Assembly (NCBI GenBank): GCA_002728135.1
Contig: PBVE01000023.1
Span: 1-64,000, forward strand
Direction: 5' to 3'
Length of the DNA: 64,000 nucleotides
Source of the DNA: Rhodospirillaceae bacterium
GTDB taxonomy: Bacteria; Pseudomonadota; Alphaproteobacteria; UBA828
Shown here: positions 1 to 8,718 of the stretch, piece by piece
How positions within the stretch are numbered: position 1 is the stretch's first letter
Layout of the letters: each line of letters starts with the position of its first letter
Notes under the pieces: generated by a model
Database searches by the model: none
Told to the model about the DNA's origin: nothing
The model's input: the letters and a program-made list of their open reading frames with translations, nothing else
Position numbers and translations under genes: made by a program

Positions 1-48
1 AAAAAACTTGTTGCCGCTTCATCCATAGATAAAGGAGTTACTCACTAA
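1..48 (+). CDS. 3' end of an upstream gene, possibly glnD (partial)
   Basis: Frame 1 is open from the window edge and ends at a TAA at 46-48, giving only 15 residues, too few to identify by sequence. In many alphaproteobacteria the gene directly upstream of murJ-trpS is glnD (PII uridylyltransferase), so glnD is a guess from synteny. The stop overlaps an ATG at 48-50 that follows the Shine-Dalgarno-like AAAGGAG at 31-37. Confidence 0.35.
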   Translation, partial: KKLVAASSIDKGVTH

Positions 49-70
49 TGTTTATTCTTTTAAGAACTCA

Positions 71-1621
71 ATGATATTAAAAACAAATCAAAATGGCGTT
101 ATGGGAAGGTGGATTGCTACCATAGGTGGTTATACTATGGGATCTCGTCTATTAGGCTTTTTAAGGGATATTCTTATCGCTGCAAGCTTGGGAGCAGGTC
201 CATATGCAGACGTATTTATTGTGGCCTTTAAATTTCCAAATTTTTTTCGACGTCTTTTTGCCGAAGGTGCATTTAACGCTGCTTTTGTACCTATGTTTGC
301 AAAGGAACTTGAAGGTGGTGGGCGAAAAACAGCCTATGACTTTGCAGAAGAGGTTTTGTCCGTACTTTTGCCTTCACTTATTTTATTAGTTGCTATTGCA
401 CAAATCTTTATGCCATGGGTGATATATTGTATAGCTCCCGGTTTTTCAGAAGATACTGAAAAGTTTGATATAGCTGTTCATTTAACTAGATTAACGTTTC
501 AGTACATTATATTTATATCACTAGTATCAATGTTGGGTGGAGTACTGAATTCTCTTTATCGTTTTTCGTCTGTTGCTGCTACCCCAATGATACTAAATAT
601 CAGCCTTATTCTTTCGCTTGAGTTAATTAGCCATTGGACCGAAACCCCTGCTCATGCTCTTGGTATAGGAGTATCTTTAGGAGGAATCCTACAGCTCATT
701 TGGCTTTTAGTTGCTTGTGAGCGTGCTGGCATAAAATTGAAATTACGTTTTCCTAGATTAACTACAAGAGTAAAAAAATTGATATTACTTGCGGCCCCAG
801 CAGCGATTGGTGCTGGGGTTGCTCAGATAAATTTATTAATTGATATTATAATTGCTTCTTTCCTTCCAGAAGGCTCTGTTTCATTTTTGTATTACGCTGA
901 TCGTGTTAGTCAACTTCCACTAGGTGTAGTAGGTGTGGCAGTAGGAACAGCTTTACTCCCACTTTTATCTCGACAACTCAGGTCGGGTGACTTTGATGAG
1001 GTTCATAAAAGTCAAAATAGAGCCCTAAGGGGTGCTTTACTTTTGACTATTCCTGCTACAGTTGCTCTAATTGTTTTAGCAGAACCTCTAATTATCACGC
1101 TATTTGAGAGAGGCGAATTTACCTCAAGCGACTCAGTTGCAACTGCTAATGCTCTATTAATTTATGCTATAGGTCTCCCAGCATTTGTATTGATCAAAGT
1201 ATTTGTACCAGCGTTTTTTGCAAGGGAAGATACAAAAACACCAGTTATAATTGCAGCATTGTGTGTGCTTGCAAATGTTATACTTAATATATTACTTATG
1301 AAGGCTTTGGGACATCTTGGTATTGCATTAGCTACCAGTATATCTGGGTGGTTAAATGCTATATTTTTATGTTTTTTCCTTATAAAAAGGGGAAACCTTA
1401 TTATTGAATTTCGCTTGATTTTGCGTTTAATCTCAATATTTTTTGCAAGTGGACTTATGGGTATATGCATATGGCTAATTCATAAAAATTTAATAGAGCC
1501 TCTATCTTCAGATTTGGGGTTGAGAGTTACTGGGCTATTAATATTAATTTCAGTAGGGGTTCTAATATATTTTTTAGCAGCATATTTCTTAAAAGCTTTT
1601 ACGATATCCGAGGCAGTTTAA
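71..1621 (+). CDS. murJ: lipid II flippase MurJ (MviN)
   Basis: A 516-residue polytopic inner-membrane protein of the MOP exporter superfamily that moves lipid-linked peptidoglycan precursor across the inner membrane. Family signatures are visible near the N-terminus: GFLRDILIA (about residues 29-37) and RLFAEGAFNAAF (about 61-72), followed by roughly fourteen hydrophobic segments, the normal length. The ATG at 71 has no good ribosome binding site of its own. An eight-codon frame starting at 48 behind AAAGGAG ends in a TGA (72-74) that overlaps the murJ ATG, so translation may be coupled. trpS follows in the usual alphaproteobacterial order. Confidence 0.95.
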   Translation: MILKTNQNGVMGRWIATIGGYTMGSRLLGFLRDILIAASLGAGPYADVFIVAFKFPNFFRRLFAEGAFNAAFVPMFAKELEGGGRKTAYDFAEEVLSVLLPSLILLVAIAQIFMPWVIYCIAPGFSEDTEKFDIAVHLTRLTFQYIIFISLVSMLGGVLNSLYRFSSVAATPMILNISLILSLELISHWTETPAHALGIGVSLGGILQLIWLLVACERAGIKLKLRFPRLTTRVKKLILLAAPAAIGAGVAQINLLIDIIIASFLPEGSVSFLYYADRVSQLPLGVVGVAVGTALLPLLSRQLRSGDFDEVHKSQNRALRGALLLTIPATVALIVLAEPLIITLFERGEFTSSDSVATANALLIYAIGLPAFVLIKVFVPAFFAREDTKTPVIIAALCVLANVILNILLMKALGHLGIALATSISGWLNAIFLCFFLIKRGNLIIEFRLILRLISIFFASGLMGICIWLIHKNLIEPLSSDLGLRVTGLLILISVGVLIYFLAAYFLKAFTISEAV

Positions 1622-1696
1622 ATTTTTAAAAATACAAAAACAAAAGGTTGAGATTGCATAAATCTAATAAAATACTAATGTATTTAGTTCCATGAC

Positions 1697-1725
1697 TTGA
1701 CCATTTGCTAACAGGGGGTCATAAA
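1697..1725 (+). promoter_or_regulatory. candidate sigma-70 promoter for trpS
   Basis: A TTGACC hexamer (1697-1702) lies 17 bases upstream of CATAAA (1720-1725) in the 148-bp murJ-trpS gap, about 45 bases before the trpS start. The -10 box matches the consensus at only four of six positions, so this is tentative. Confidence 0.35.
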
Positions 1726-1769
1726 GCGAACGCTCCATATAATTAGCCTTTAAATAAGAGTAAATTATA

Positions 1770-2768
1770 ATGAAAAGGGTTTTTTCGGGTGTTCAGCCCA
1801 CTGGTAACTTACACTTGGGAAATTACCTTGGTGCAATTAAGAATTGGGTGGCGATCCAAAATGATTATGATTGTATTTATTGTATAGTAGATCTTCATGC
1901 TGTAACAGTCGCCCAAGATCCTAAAGAGCTCAGGTCAAATACAAGGGAGGTCACAGCAGGCCTTTTAGCCGCAGGTGTTGAGCCTAAAAATTGTATTATA
2001 TTTAATCAAAGTAGAGTAAGAGAACATGCAAACCTAGCTTGGCTTTTCAATTGCATTACTCCCCTTGGCTGGTTGAATAGAATGACTCAATTCAAAGAAA
2101 AGGCCGGTAAGAAAAAGGATAATGCTTTCCTCGGTCTCTACGCATATCCAGTGCTAATGGCTGCAGATATTTTATTATACAAGGCTACACATGTCCCTGT
2201 TGGCGAAGATCAAAAGCAGCACCTTGAATTAGCTAGAGATATTGCTGGTGCTTTTAACAACAACTTCGGTATGGAATATTTTCCTTTACCTGAACCTATT
2301 ATTCTAGAAGAAGCTGCTCGTGTTATGAGCCTCCGTGACGGTAAGAATAAAATGAGTAAATCAGATAGTTCTGATATGTCGCGTATAAATCTTACTGATG
2401 ACGCTGATACAATTAGGAAAAAAATAAGGAAAGCCCGAACGGACTCTGTATCTGGCATGTCATTTGATCTAGTTAATAGACCCGAATCAACTAATTTACT
2501 AGAAATTTATTCTGCACTATCTAACGAGTCAAAAAACTCTGTTGCAGAAAGGTATTCACATATTCAGTTTTCTGAGTTTAAAGATGAATTAGCAGACCTA
2601 ATTGTTGATAAAATTTCTCCAATAAGTATGGAAATAAAAAGACTATCAGCTGACTCGAGTTATATTGATTCGGTGCTGGATGATGGTGCTAATAAGGCGA
2701 CTGCAATCGCAGAAGAAGTTTTATCAGGAGCACAGGAGCTTTTTGGCTTTTTAGCACCACAAGAATAA
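1770..2768 (+). CDS. trpS: tryptophan--tRNA ligase
   Basis: Class I aminoacyl-tRNA synthetase that charges tRNA-Trp. The HIGH-type signature appears as GNLHLGNY (about residues 12-19) and the KMSKS loop is exact at residues 194-198. At 332 residues it is standard length for the bacterial enzyme, and the sequence is intact end to end. It sits downstream of murJ with its own possible promoter in the intervening 148 bp. Confidence 0.98.
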   Translation: MKRVFSGVQPTGNLHLGNYLGAIKNWVAIQNDYDCIYCIVDLHAVTVAQDPKELRSNTREVTAGLLAAGVEPKNCIIFNQSRVREHANLAWLFNCITPLGWLNRMTQFKEKAGKKKDNAFLGLYAYPVLMAADILLYKATHVPVGEDQKQHLELARDIAGAFNNNFGMEYFPLPEPIILEEAARVMSLRDGKNKMSKSDSSDMSRINLTDDADTIRKKIRKARTDSVSGMSFDLVNRPESTNLLEIYSALSNESKNSVAERYSHIQFSEFKDELADLIVDKISPISMEIKRLSADSSYIDSVLDDGANKATAIAEEVLSGAQELFGFLAPQE

Positions 2769-2771
2769 AAT

Positions 2772-2796
2772 TTTGGTCCTTATAAGAAGGACCAAA
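2772..2796. repeat. perfect inverted repeat (hairpin) after trpS
   Basis: TTTGGTCCTT (2772-2781) is followed by a five-base loop and AAGGACCAAA (2787-2796), a perfect 10-bp stem. It begins four bases after the trpS stop and ends 12 bases before the next ATG. No T-run follows on the plus strand, so it is not a textbook terminator. It could be an RNA-processing or attenuating hairpin. Confidence 0.6.
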
Positions 2797-2808
2797 CAGG
2801 TTACTAAA

Positions 2809-3726
2809 ATGGATATTTACCTCCCAATAGCAGAATTATCGACTAATTTGTTCGTATTGCTAGGTTTAGGCTTAGCAGTAGGTTTTTTATCGGGAATGTT
2901 TGGTGTTGGAGGGGGATTTTTGATGACCCCTCTTTTGATTTTTATTGGAATTCCTGCAGTTGTTGCAGTAGGTACAGGTACAAATCTAATAGTTGCATCA
3001 TCTATATCAGGAATGATCGCACATTGGCGGAGAGGGAACGTTGATTTTCGTATGGGTTCGCTTCTCTTTTGCGGTGGAATAGTAGGTTCATGGTTGGGTG
3101 TAGAATTATTTAAGGAATTACGTGAGGCTGGCCAGATAGAATTAGTAATATCTTTGTTCTATGTTATTTTTTTGCTTGTAGTAGGTATTTTAATGGGCTT
3201 AGAGAGTACCCGTGCATTATTTTACCAAAGTAGGCAAATACAAAGAAAAGCAAATTATCATACTTGGATACACGGACTACCAATTAAGCTTCGGTTCCGC
3301 CAATCTAAGTTATATGTTAGTGCGATCCCTCCTGTTGTAATTGGTTTTACTATGGGTCTTCTGGCTTCATTCATGGGAGTTGGTGGGGGGTTTATAATGG
3401 TCCCAGTGTTAATATATTTAATCGGGATGCCAACAGCTGTTGTTATAGGAACTTCTTTATTAAGCATATTAGTAATAAGTGCTATGAGTTCTGTTGCTCA
3501 TGCAATAAGTAATCAAAATGTTGATATAATTTTAACTTTAATTCTTGCGGTTGGAGCTGTAATCGGCGCTCAATACGGTACGAGATTTGGACTTCGTTTG
3601 AAAGCAGTGCAATTGAGGGGATTATTAGCACTTATGGTCCTAACAGTAGCTGGCCGTCTCATTTTTGGCCTTTTAAACAGACCTAGTGAACTATTTTCAA
3701 TAACAGTTCTTGAAAGTAGCATTTAA
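2809..3726 (+). CDS. TauE/SafE family membrane transporter (sulfite/anion exporter-like)
   Basis: A 305-residue integral membrane protein made of two homologous halves, each with the glycine motif typical of the TauE/SafE (DUF81) family: FGVGGGFLMTP near residues 31-41 and MGVGGGFIMVP near residue 189. Members export sulfite, sulfoacetate or related organosulfur anions; the substrate here is unknown. The start chosen is the ATG at 2809, preceded by CAGG (2797-2800). A longer TTG-initiated reading would begin inside the hairpin at 2772-2796 and is unlikely. The stop overlaps the start of the next gene by one base (TAATG), so this gene and the TIGR02186-type protein are translationally linked. 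Confidence 0.85.
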   Translation: MDIYLPIAELSTNLFVLLGLGLAVGFLSGMFGVGGGFLMTPLLIFIGIPAVVAVGTGTNLIVASSISGMIAHWRRGNVDFRMGSLLFCGGIVGSWLGVELFKELREAGQIELVISLFYVIFLLVVGILMGLESTRALFYQSRQIQRKANYHTWIHGLPIKLRFRQSKLYVSAIPPVVIGFTMGLLASFMGVGGGFIMVPVLIYLIGMPTAVVIGTSLLSILVISAMSSVAHAISNQNVDIILTLILAVGAVIGAQYGTRFGLRLKAVQLRGLLALMVLTVAGRLIFGLLNRPSELFSITVLESSI

Positions 3727-4523
3727 TGTTTGCCGTGATGATTATAATAAACCTACGATGGCTCAAAAGATTTTGGCTAACAGGTTTAGTTGGCATGTTT
3801 TGTGTTTGCTTAATGTCAGTCGATTCTAAATTTGTTTTTGCCCTAAATGAGCCTTTACATATAGATATATCTAGCAAACAAATCGAAATTGATTCAACTT
3901 TTTCAGGAACATCAATCTTACTTTTTGGAGCAAAGGATAGACCTGGAGATATAATAGTAATTTTTCGTGGACCAAATAAAGAAATGATTATGAGGCGTAA
4001 AGAGAGAAAATTTGGAATATGGGTGAATCATGAGGCTATAAATTTCAAAAATGTACCACAATTTTACGCTCTTGCAGCTTCAAAAAAGCCAGAATTATTG
4101 CTTGAAAATAAAGAGTTGTTAAAATATGAGGTCGGGTTAAACAATCTTGCATTTGATGCTGCCAGAGAAATAAAAGATAAGAATTTTAAAGAATTTAAAA
4201 CTGCATTATTACGCGTTCAGACTGCTCAGGACTTATTTTCTTCAAACCTAGGTCAAGTGAATTTTATAGATGACAATTTGTTTCGTGTAACTATAGATAT
4301 CCCAAATAATATACCAACAGGCAATTATCTAATAGATACTCTTCTTATATCTAATGGTGAGTTAATAAGTAAAAAAATTACCCCTCTAGAAGTTAAAAAA
4401 TCTGGTTTTTCAGACCAAATATGGAATTTTGCTAATTTCAATAGTGAGATTTATGCTTTTATTGCATTATTTTTATCACTAATAGTTGGATGGTTAGGAA
4501 GTTTGGCCTTCAGGAAACTTTAG
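3726..4523 (+). CDS. TIGR02186 (Alph_Pro_TM) family membrane-anchored protein
   Basis: A 265-residue protein with an N-terminal hydrophobic signal (to about residue 39, ending near FALNEP), a largely periplasmic beta-rich middle and a single C-terminal membrane segment (about residues 242-260) followed by a short basic tail. Length, topology and neighbours match TIGR02186, a conserved alphaproteobacterial family of unknown function usually found with TauE/SafE and UspA genes. No catalytic motif can be seen. It overlaps the transporter stop by one base and is nine bases upstream of the UspA gene, so the three form a unit. A role as a periplasmic partner of the transporter is inference. Confidence 0.75.
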   Translation: MFAVMIIINLRWLKRFWLTGLVGMFCVCLMSVDSKFVFALNEPLHIDISSKQIEIDSTFSGTSILLFGAKDRPGDIIVIFRGPNKEMIMRRKERKFGIWVNHEAINFKNVPQFYALAASKKPELLLENKELLKYEVGLNNLAFDAAREIKDKNFKEFKTALLRVQTAQDLFSSNLGQVNFIDDNLFRVTIDIPNNIPTGNYLIDTLLISNGELISKKITPLEVKKSGFSDQIWNFANFNSEIYAFIALFLSLIVGWLGSLAFRKL

Positions 4524-4532
4524 AGGGGTTAA

Positions 4533-5036
4533 ATGAATAATAAACCATTAAAAGAAACAAATTCTCATATTGCTGGGGAAGTTACTTTTTTAGTGGGAGT
4601 TTCAAATGATGATCACTCTAGAACTGCATCACGTTTTGCTGCTTTAAGGGCTTCTAGAAGTGGCGGTCGTGTTGCACTTCTACATGTTGTAGAGCCGCCA
4701 GAATTTCAACATTGGGCTGCTGTGTTTGATCTTATGCGAGAAGAAACATTTGAGAAGGCAAATCTATTACTTGAAGATATATCAAAGGAAGTTATTTCTC
4801 TTACAAAGGTTAAACCATCTTTATTTGTTCGAGAGGGGCCGATAGGTGAAGAAGTTATTGCTCAGATTGAGGAGGATAAATCGATTAATTTACTTGTAGT
4901 TGGTGCTGCACCACCCGCCCAAGGAAAGGGAAAATTAATTTCATGGCTAGCTAGTCAGTTGGCCGGGAATTTAAAAATTCCACTTGTAATTGTTCCTGGC
5001 GACTTGACAGATGAACAACTTAAAGAATTGACATGA
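4533..5036 (+). CDS. universal stress protein UspA family
   Basis: A 167-residue single-domain Usp fold. The N-terminal strand FLVGVSNDDHSRTA and the later VVGAA...G near residues 122-135 fit a nucleotide-binding Usp, though the ATP signature G-2X-G-9X-G-S/T is not clearly complete. It begins nine bases after the TIGR02186-type gene behind GAGGGG, so it belongs to that operon. A 209-bp A+T-rich gap then separates it from nfuA. The function is probably stress-related; the exact role is unknown. Confidence 0.85.
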   Translation: MNNKPLKETNSHIAGEVTFLVGVSNDDHSRTASRFAALRASRSGGRVALLHVVEPPEFQHWAAVFDLMREETFEKANLLLEDISKEVISLTKVKPSLFVREGPIGEEVIAQIEEDKSINLLVVGAAPPAQGKGKLISWLASQLAGNLKIPLVIVPGDLTDEQLKELT

Positions 5037-5245
5037 AGTCAATATACATACAAAAAGTTAATTAATTAAAAAAAATAATCTATATAATAAACTCAATTTG
5101 TTGCCCTCTTGAAATATAAGTTTAAAGTAAGTCTCCAAATAAATAAATTAGTTATGGAATGGTAGAATTAAGAGCCACAAAAGTTAGACATACGCACATA
5201 TGTACTAAAATTAAAAATTAACCAAAATATATAAATGGAAAGATA

Positions 5246-5809
5246 ATGTTTATTCAAACTGAAGTTACACCAAACCCTTCAACAGTTAAGTTCTTGCCTG
5301 GCGTAGAAGTGATGGCATCTGGTACAGTAGACTTTAGAAGTGAAGAAGAAGCTTCAAAGTCTCCATTAGCTTCAAAATTATTTAAAATGGATGATATTAC
5401 AGGAGTTTTTTTCGGTAGTGATTTTGTTAGCGTCACAAAGTCTAATGAAGCTGATTGGGAATTACTAAAACCAGTTATTTTAGGGTTAATGATGGAGCAT
5501 TTTGTTTCAGGTTTGCCAATATTAAATGATAAAACTAAGGCAGATTTGCCAACAGATGAAACGATACAGAATGAAGATTCAGAAATAGTCATTCAAATTA
5601 AAGAATTATTAGATACTCGTGTCAGACCTGCAGTTGCACAGGACGGAGGAGATATAGAGTTTAAAGGCTTTGAAAAAGGGATAGTTTCGCTTGCTCTTCA
5701 TGGTTCATGTCAAGGATGTCCAAGTTCTACAATGACACTCAAGATGGGTGTTGAAAATATGTTGAAACATTATATACCGGAAGTGTTAGAGGTAAGAGCA
5801 GTAAACTAA
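5246..5809 (+). CDS. nfuA: NfuA-type Fe-S cluster carrier (NifU-like)
   Basis: A 187-residue protein with the Nfu N-terminal domain (about residues 1-85, opening with TEVTPNPSTVKFLPG) followed by a NifU C-terminal domain (about 110-180). The latter carries the cluster-binding CXXC, here CQGC at residues 155 and 158. It delivers [4Fe-4S] clusters to apoproteins. UspA-nfuA upstream of tsaB-rimI-fur is a familiar alphaproteobacterial order, but here three cell-wall genes intervene. Nothing is visibly missing. Confidence 0.93.
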   Translation: MFIQTEVTPNPSTVKFLPGVEVMASGTVDFRSEEEASKSPLASKLFKMDDITGVFFGSDFVSVTKSNEADWELLKPVILGLMMEHFVSGLPILNDKTKADLPTDETIQNEDSEIVIQIKELLDTRVRPAVAQDGGDIEFKGFEKGIVSLALHGSCQGCPSSTMTLKMGVENMLKHYIPEVLEVRAVN

Positions 5810-5876
5810 ATTTTTATATCAAATAAAGATTAATTTTTATGAAAAATATTAATTGTGACTTTCTGGAGAACTGGAG

Positions 5877-6920
5877 GTGAACAAGTCTAGTTTTAGAAGC
5901 TTTGATTTAAAAATCAGAGGAATACCTCTATATACAGGTTTCGTATTTTTTATATGTATTTTATCTATTGTTTCTGTTTATGGCCTAGTAATAGGGGCTG
6001 GATTGAATCCATTTTCTTCTACATTAAAAAAACAATATTCTGTAGAAATGAAAGTTGATGTAGATCATGGTGGGTCTATAATTGAAGATAAGATTGACTC
6101 TAGATTAAATTCACAGAGCTCTAAATTAGAAAATATATATAGAAAAAATAAAAATATTACTGTTAATGAGCTCATAAAAAAATTCGAAATTGAAAATTAT
6201 TCTTGGGAATTAATTCAATCAGTAGATGAAAAAATTCCGAGAATCTTTACAGAGTTTTTACCAGTTGATATTACAAATGTTGTTTCTATCAAAAAAAGAA
6301 AAAATTTGTTTATAGCTACAGTAATTCCTCTTGTTTTACTGGTAAATGAAGAAATTTTGAGTGATCGTATTAGAGTTTTAAAGTTGTTAGAAGACAAAAA
6401 AAGTTATGAACAGCTTAACTTCAAGGATAGAGAATGGTTAAAAAAATTAATCGAGCGCTATGAGTTAAAAGAGTTTGATTATATTGAACTATTAACTCGG
6501 ATGGATGTAATTCCACCATCATTAGCTATAGCCCAGGCTGCTGAAGAGTCTGGGTGGGGAACTTCAAGGTTTGCAAGGGAGGGAAATGCACTCTTTGGGC
6601 TTTACACTTTCAAAAAAAGTGCTGGTATGAGGCCTCTTAGACAAGATGATGGTCAGCAGTATTTAGTTAAAACCTATGACAGTTTGTTAGCAGCAGTTCG
6701 CTCATACATACATAACCTTAATTACCATAATGCTTATGCTTCTTTTCGTGAGAAACGGTTGATACAACGTAAGAAATATGATGCCTTAGATAGTATTAAA
6801 CTCACCCATGAACTCTCTCGTTACTCTGTTAGAGGAAAAGAATACGTTGAGACTATTCAGAAGATTATTTCATCTAATGCATTGGAAAAGTTAGATCAAA
6901 AAACCTTGTTTTTAAAATAA
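5877..6920 (+). CDS. Bax-like membrane-anchored glucosaminidase-domain protein
   Basis: A 347-residue protein with one N-terminal membrane segment (about residues 18-43), a charged linker and a C-terminal glucosaminidase/lysozyme-like domain of the Bax family. The likely catalytic acid lies in AQAAEESGWGTSRF (Glu223 or Glu224), followed by GNALFGLYTF. It probably cleaves peptidoglycan glycan strands in the periplasm. The start is a GTG at 5877 with TGGAGA at 5863-5868 as ribosome binding site; no in-frame ATG lies nearby. It converges on the deacetylase gene on the other strand. Confidence 0.85.
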   Translation: MNKSSFRSFDLKIRGIPLYTGFVFFICILSIVSVYGLVIGAGLNPFSSTLKKQYSVEMKVDVDHGGSIIEDKIDSRLNSQSSKLENIYRKNKNITVNELIKKFEIENYSWELIQSVDEKIPRIFTEFLPVDITNVVSIKKRKNLFIATVIPLVLLVNEEILSDRIRVLKLLEDKKSYEQLNFKDREWLKKLIERYELKEFDYIELLTRMDVIPPSLAIAQAAEESGWGTSRFAREGNALFGLYTFKKSAGMRPLRQDDGQQYLVKTYDSLLAAVRSYIHNLNYHNAYASFREKRLIQRKKYDALDSIKLTHELSRYSVRGKEYVETIQKIISSNALEKLDQKTLFLK

Positions 6921-6987
6921 AATAATTTAACCAAGCTCCTTAAAAATTACTTAACAAATTATTATAATCAAATGGTTTAGTAATATT

Positions 6988-8022
6988 TTATGGCCAAATA
7001 AACTGTAATCCAAGCCAATGCCATCTTCCATTAGAACCAGGAAGGGTACAATTTATTCTATTCCTTCCCTTTGACATGGGTTTTTGGAGTCTAATCTCAA
7101 CCCTTTCATCACCTAGGATTTGTGTTTTCACTTTTCCTTGTGCAGAGGCAAAACAAGCTAGTTCGTCTAAATTTTCGTGTTTACTTGAAACAGTAAAGCC
7201 GACAATTGGCGGGTTCTGACTTAATACAGGATTTTGTGGTGTAAGATCAGTTATTTTTAGTGGAAGAGTATTAACAATAAGTTTAAAACGCTCAATATCA
7301 CTATATGCCTCATTCAGTGAAAAACGAGGAAGAGCCATAAAATCAAAATCATTGTATGATACACCTGATTGCTGACCAAAAGCAGCATTGAAACCGCGAT
7401 TTTTTATTTCATCACGGAGATTTATATCAAATTCACCAAAAGGATACGCAAAAAGTTTTGGAGTGAATTTTAGTTCCTTTAAAAATCTATTTTGTGCTCT
7501 GTCAAGATCAATTTTTTTTTCAACTGTAGACATTTTCCACATTTGTTTATGAGCAGCACTATGATTCCCAATCGTCACACCAGCATCAGCCAATTCACGA
7601 ATTTGATTCCAAGATAAAGTTAGCTTGTTATTGTGGTCTACTGAATCAGTGGAAACGAAAAGTGTAAATGGAAAACCAGCTGCTGTTAACCTAGGCCAAG
7701 CATTCTTATATACTGATATGAGTGCATCATCTATTGTAATACCAATAGTTTTATCTGGAAGAGATTGGTTTGCTCGCAATGCAGCGATAATATGTGGAAC
7801 AGGTAACACGTTAAACCCACCTTCTTTAAGATAATCAATATGATCTTCAAATTGATTAATCTTAATATTAGTTGATGGGTAATCAGCTTCACCAAATCTA
7901 TGGTACTGTAATATTACCGCTGAATCTGCTGCATAGAGTGAAACAGCGTTGCTTAATATAAAAATAAATAGTGTGCAAACCGTAATTGTTATTTTGTTTA
8001 CATAAATTATCAAAATATTCAC
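6988..8022 (-). CDS. secreted polysaccharide deacetylase family protein
   Basis: A 344-residue protein with an N-terminal signal peptide (about residues 1-31) and a NodB-homology domain. Visible motifs are YHRFG (about 41-45), GITIDDA (motif 1 with the catalytic/metal Asp pair) and GNHSAAHKQM (the metal-binding HSxxH of motif 2). A beta-rich region of about 90 residues follows the catalytic domain. It should remove N-acetyl groups from a cell-wall or envelope polysaccharide; the substrate is not deducible. The start is a GTG that directly abuts the TAG of the DdpX gene, so the two are one translational unit. Confidence 0.85.
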   Translation of the reverse strand: MNILIIYVNKITITVCTLFIFILSNAVSLYAADSAVILQYHRFGEADYPSTNIKINQFEDHIDYLKEGGFNVLPVPHIIAALRANQSLPDKTIGITIDDALISVYKNAWPRLTAAGFPFTLFVSTDSVDHNNKLTLSWNQIRELADAGVTIGNHSAAHKQMWKMSTVEKKIDLDRAQNRFLKELKFTPKLFAYPFGEFDINLRDEIKNRGFNAAFGQQSGVSYNDFDFMALPRFSLNEAYSDIERFKLIVNTLPLKITDLTPQNPVLSQNPPIVGFTVSSKHENLDELACFASAQGKVKTQILGDERVEIRLQKPMSKGRNRINCTLPGSNGRWHWLGLQFIWP

Positions 8023-8592
8023 CTAAAAGTCATGAATTTTATAGCAAACTGCACTATTAGATATTAAAGGATATTTGTGTGCATTATATAACTGATAATG
8101 CCACCATTCATTAAGATAGTGATCAAAACCTGCACTAGCCATTAAACCAAGCAAAAGCATTCTATTTTTTTGGGCAACTTGAGAGATATCTGTAGTTCCA
8201 TGAAAGCCTTTGGATGATAGATCATCAAATGACCCTCCCATATCTAACAATTTACCAGTAGAAGAGTTTATAAGTGTCATGTCAATCGCAACACCCCTAG
8301 AATGTGGTGACCCCTTAATTGGGTTAGTAATAAAATTAGGATCTGGATTATGTTCCCAGAGTATCTTTTGTGCTGTTGTGGGTCGATAAGCATCATAAAC
8401 ACGTATTCTAAGGCCTTGTTTTGCTGCAAGGCTAATTGCTTTCTTTAACAAGCGGGCTGCTGTAGGGTGCAGAAAACATCTTTTATCTGAATATATAACT
8501 TTTCCGGTAAAATTGTTTGGGGTTGCATACATCATTTCAATTTCGATATCATACTCTGGTGGTTCTATCAAAGTAAGCAAGTTTTTCTCCAA
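8023..8592 (-). CDS. ddpX: D-alanyl-D-alanine dipeptidase (VanX/DdpX family)
   Basis: A 189-residue zinc peptidase. The family motif SxHxxGxAxD is present as SPHSRGVAID, the second zinc/catalytic motif as EWWHY, and the conserved arginine in DAYRP. No signal peptide is seen, so it acts in the cytoplasm. It hydrolyses D-Ala-D-Ala, as in peptidoglycan recycling by E. coli DdpX; a vancomycin-resistance role is not implied in a Gram-negative and no vanH/vanA neighbours exist. It is the first gene of a two-gene minus-strand unit with the deacetylase and is divergent from tsaB. Confidence 0.9.
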   Translation of the reverse strand: MEKNLLTLIEPPEYDIEIEMMYATPNNFTGKVIYSDKRCFLHPTAARLLKKAISLAAKQGLRIRVYDAYRPTTAQKILWEHNPDPNFITNPIKGSPHSRGVAIDMTLINSSTGKLLDMGGSFDDLSSKGFHGTTDISQVAQKNRMLLLGLMASAGFDHYLNEWWHYQLYNAHKYPLISNSAVCYKIHDF

Positions 8593-8630
8593 TTTGTTTT
8601 ACCTAAAAAATTGATTATTTTGAATTAAGT

Positions 8631-8658
8631 TTGACATAAGATGAATATTGTTAACATT
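8631..8658 (+). promoter_or_regulatory. weak candidate promoter for tsaB-rimI
   Basis: A perfect -35 hexamer TTGACA (8631-8636) is followed 15-16 bases later by a poor -10 (TAACAT/AACATT around 8652-8658), about 60 bases before tsaB in the region divergent from ddpX. Confidence 0.3.
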
Positions 8659-8718
8659 TTTAATTTCTTTTACTTGATATTTTCGAGAACTTTGCAGTTG
8701 GTTAATATTTAAAAAGTC

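Noticed and set aside
8023-8592. Vancomycin-resistance gene (vanX)
   Set aside because: No vanH or ligase genes nearby and the organism is Gram-negative; a DdpX-type recycling role is more likely.
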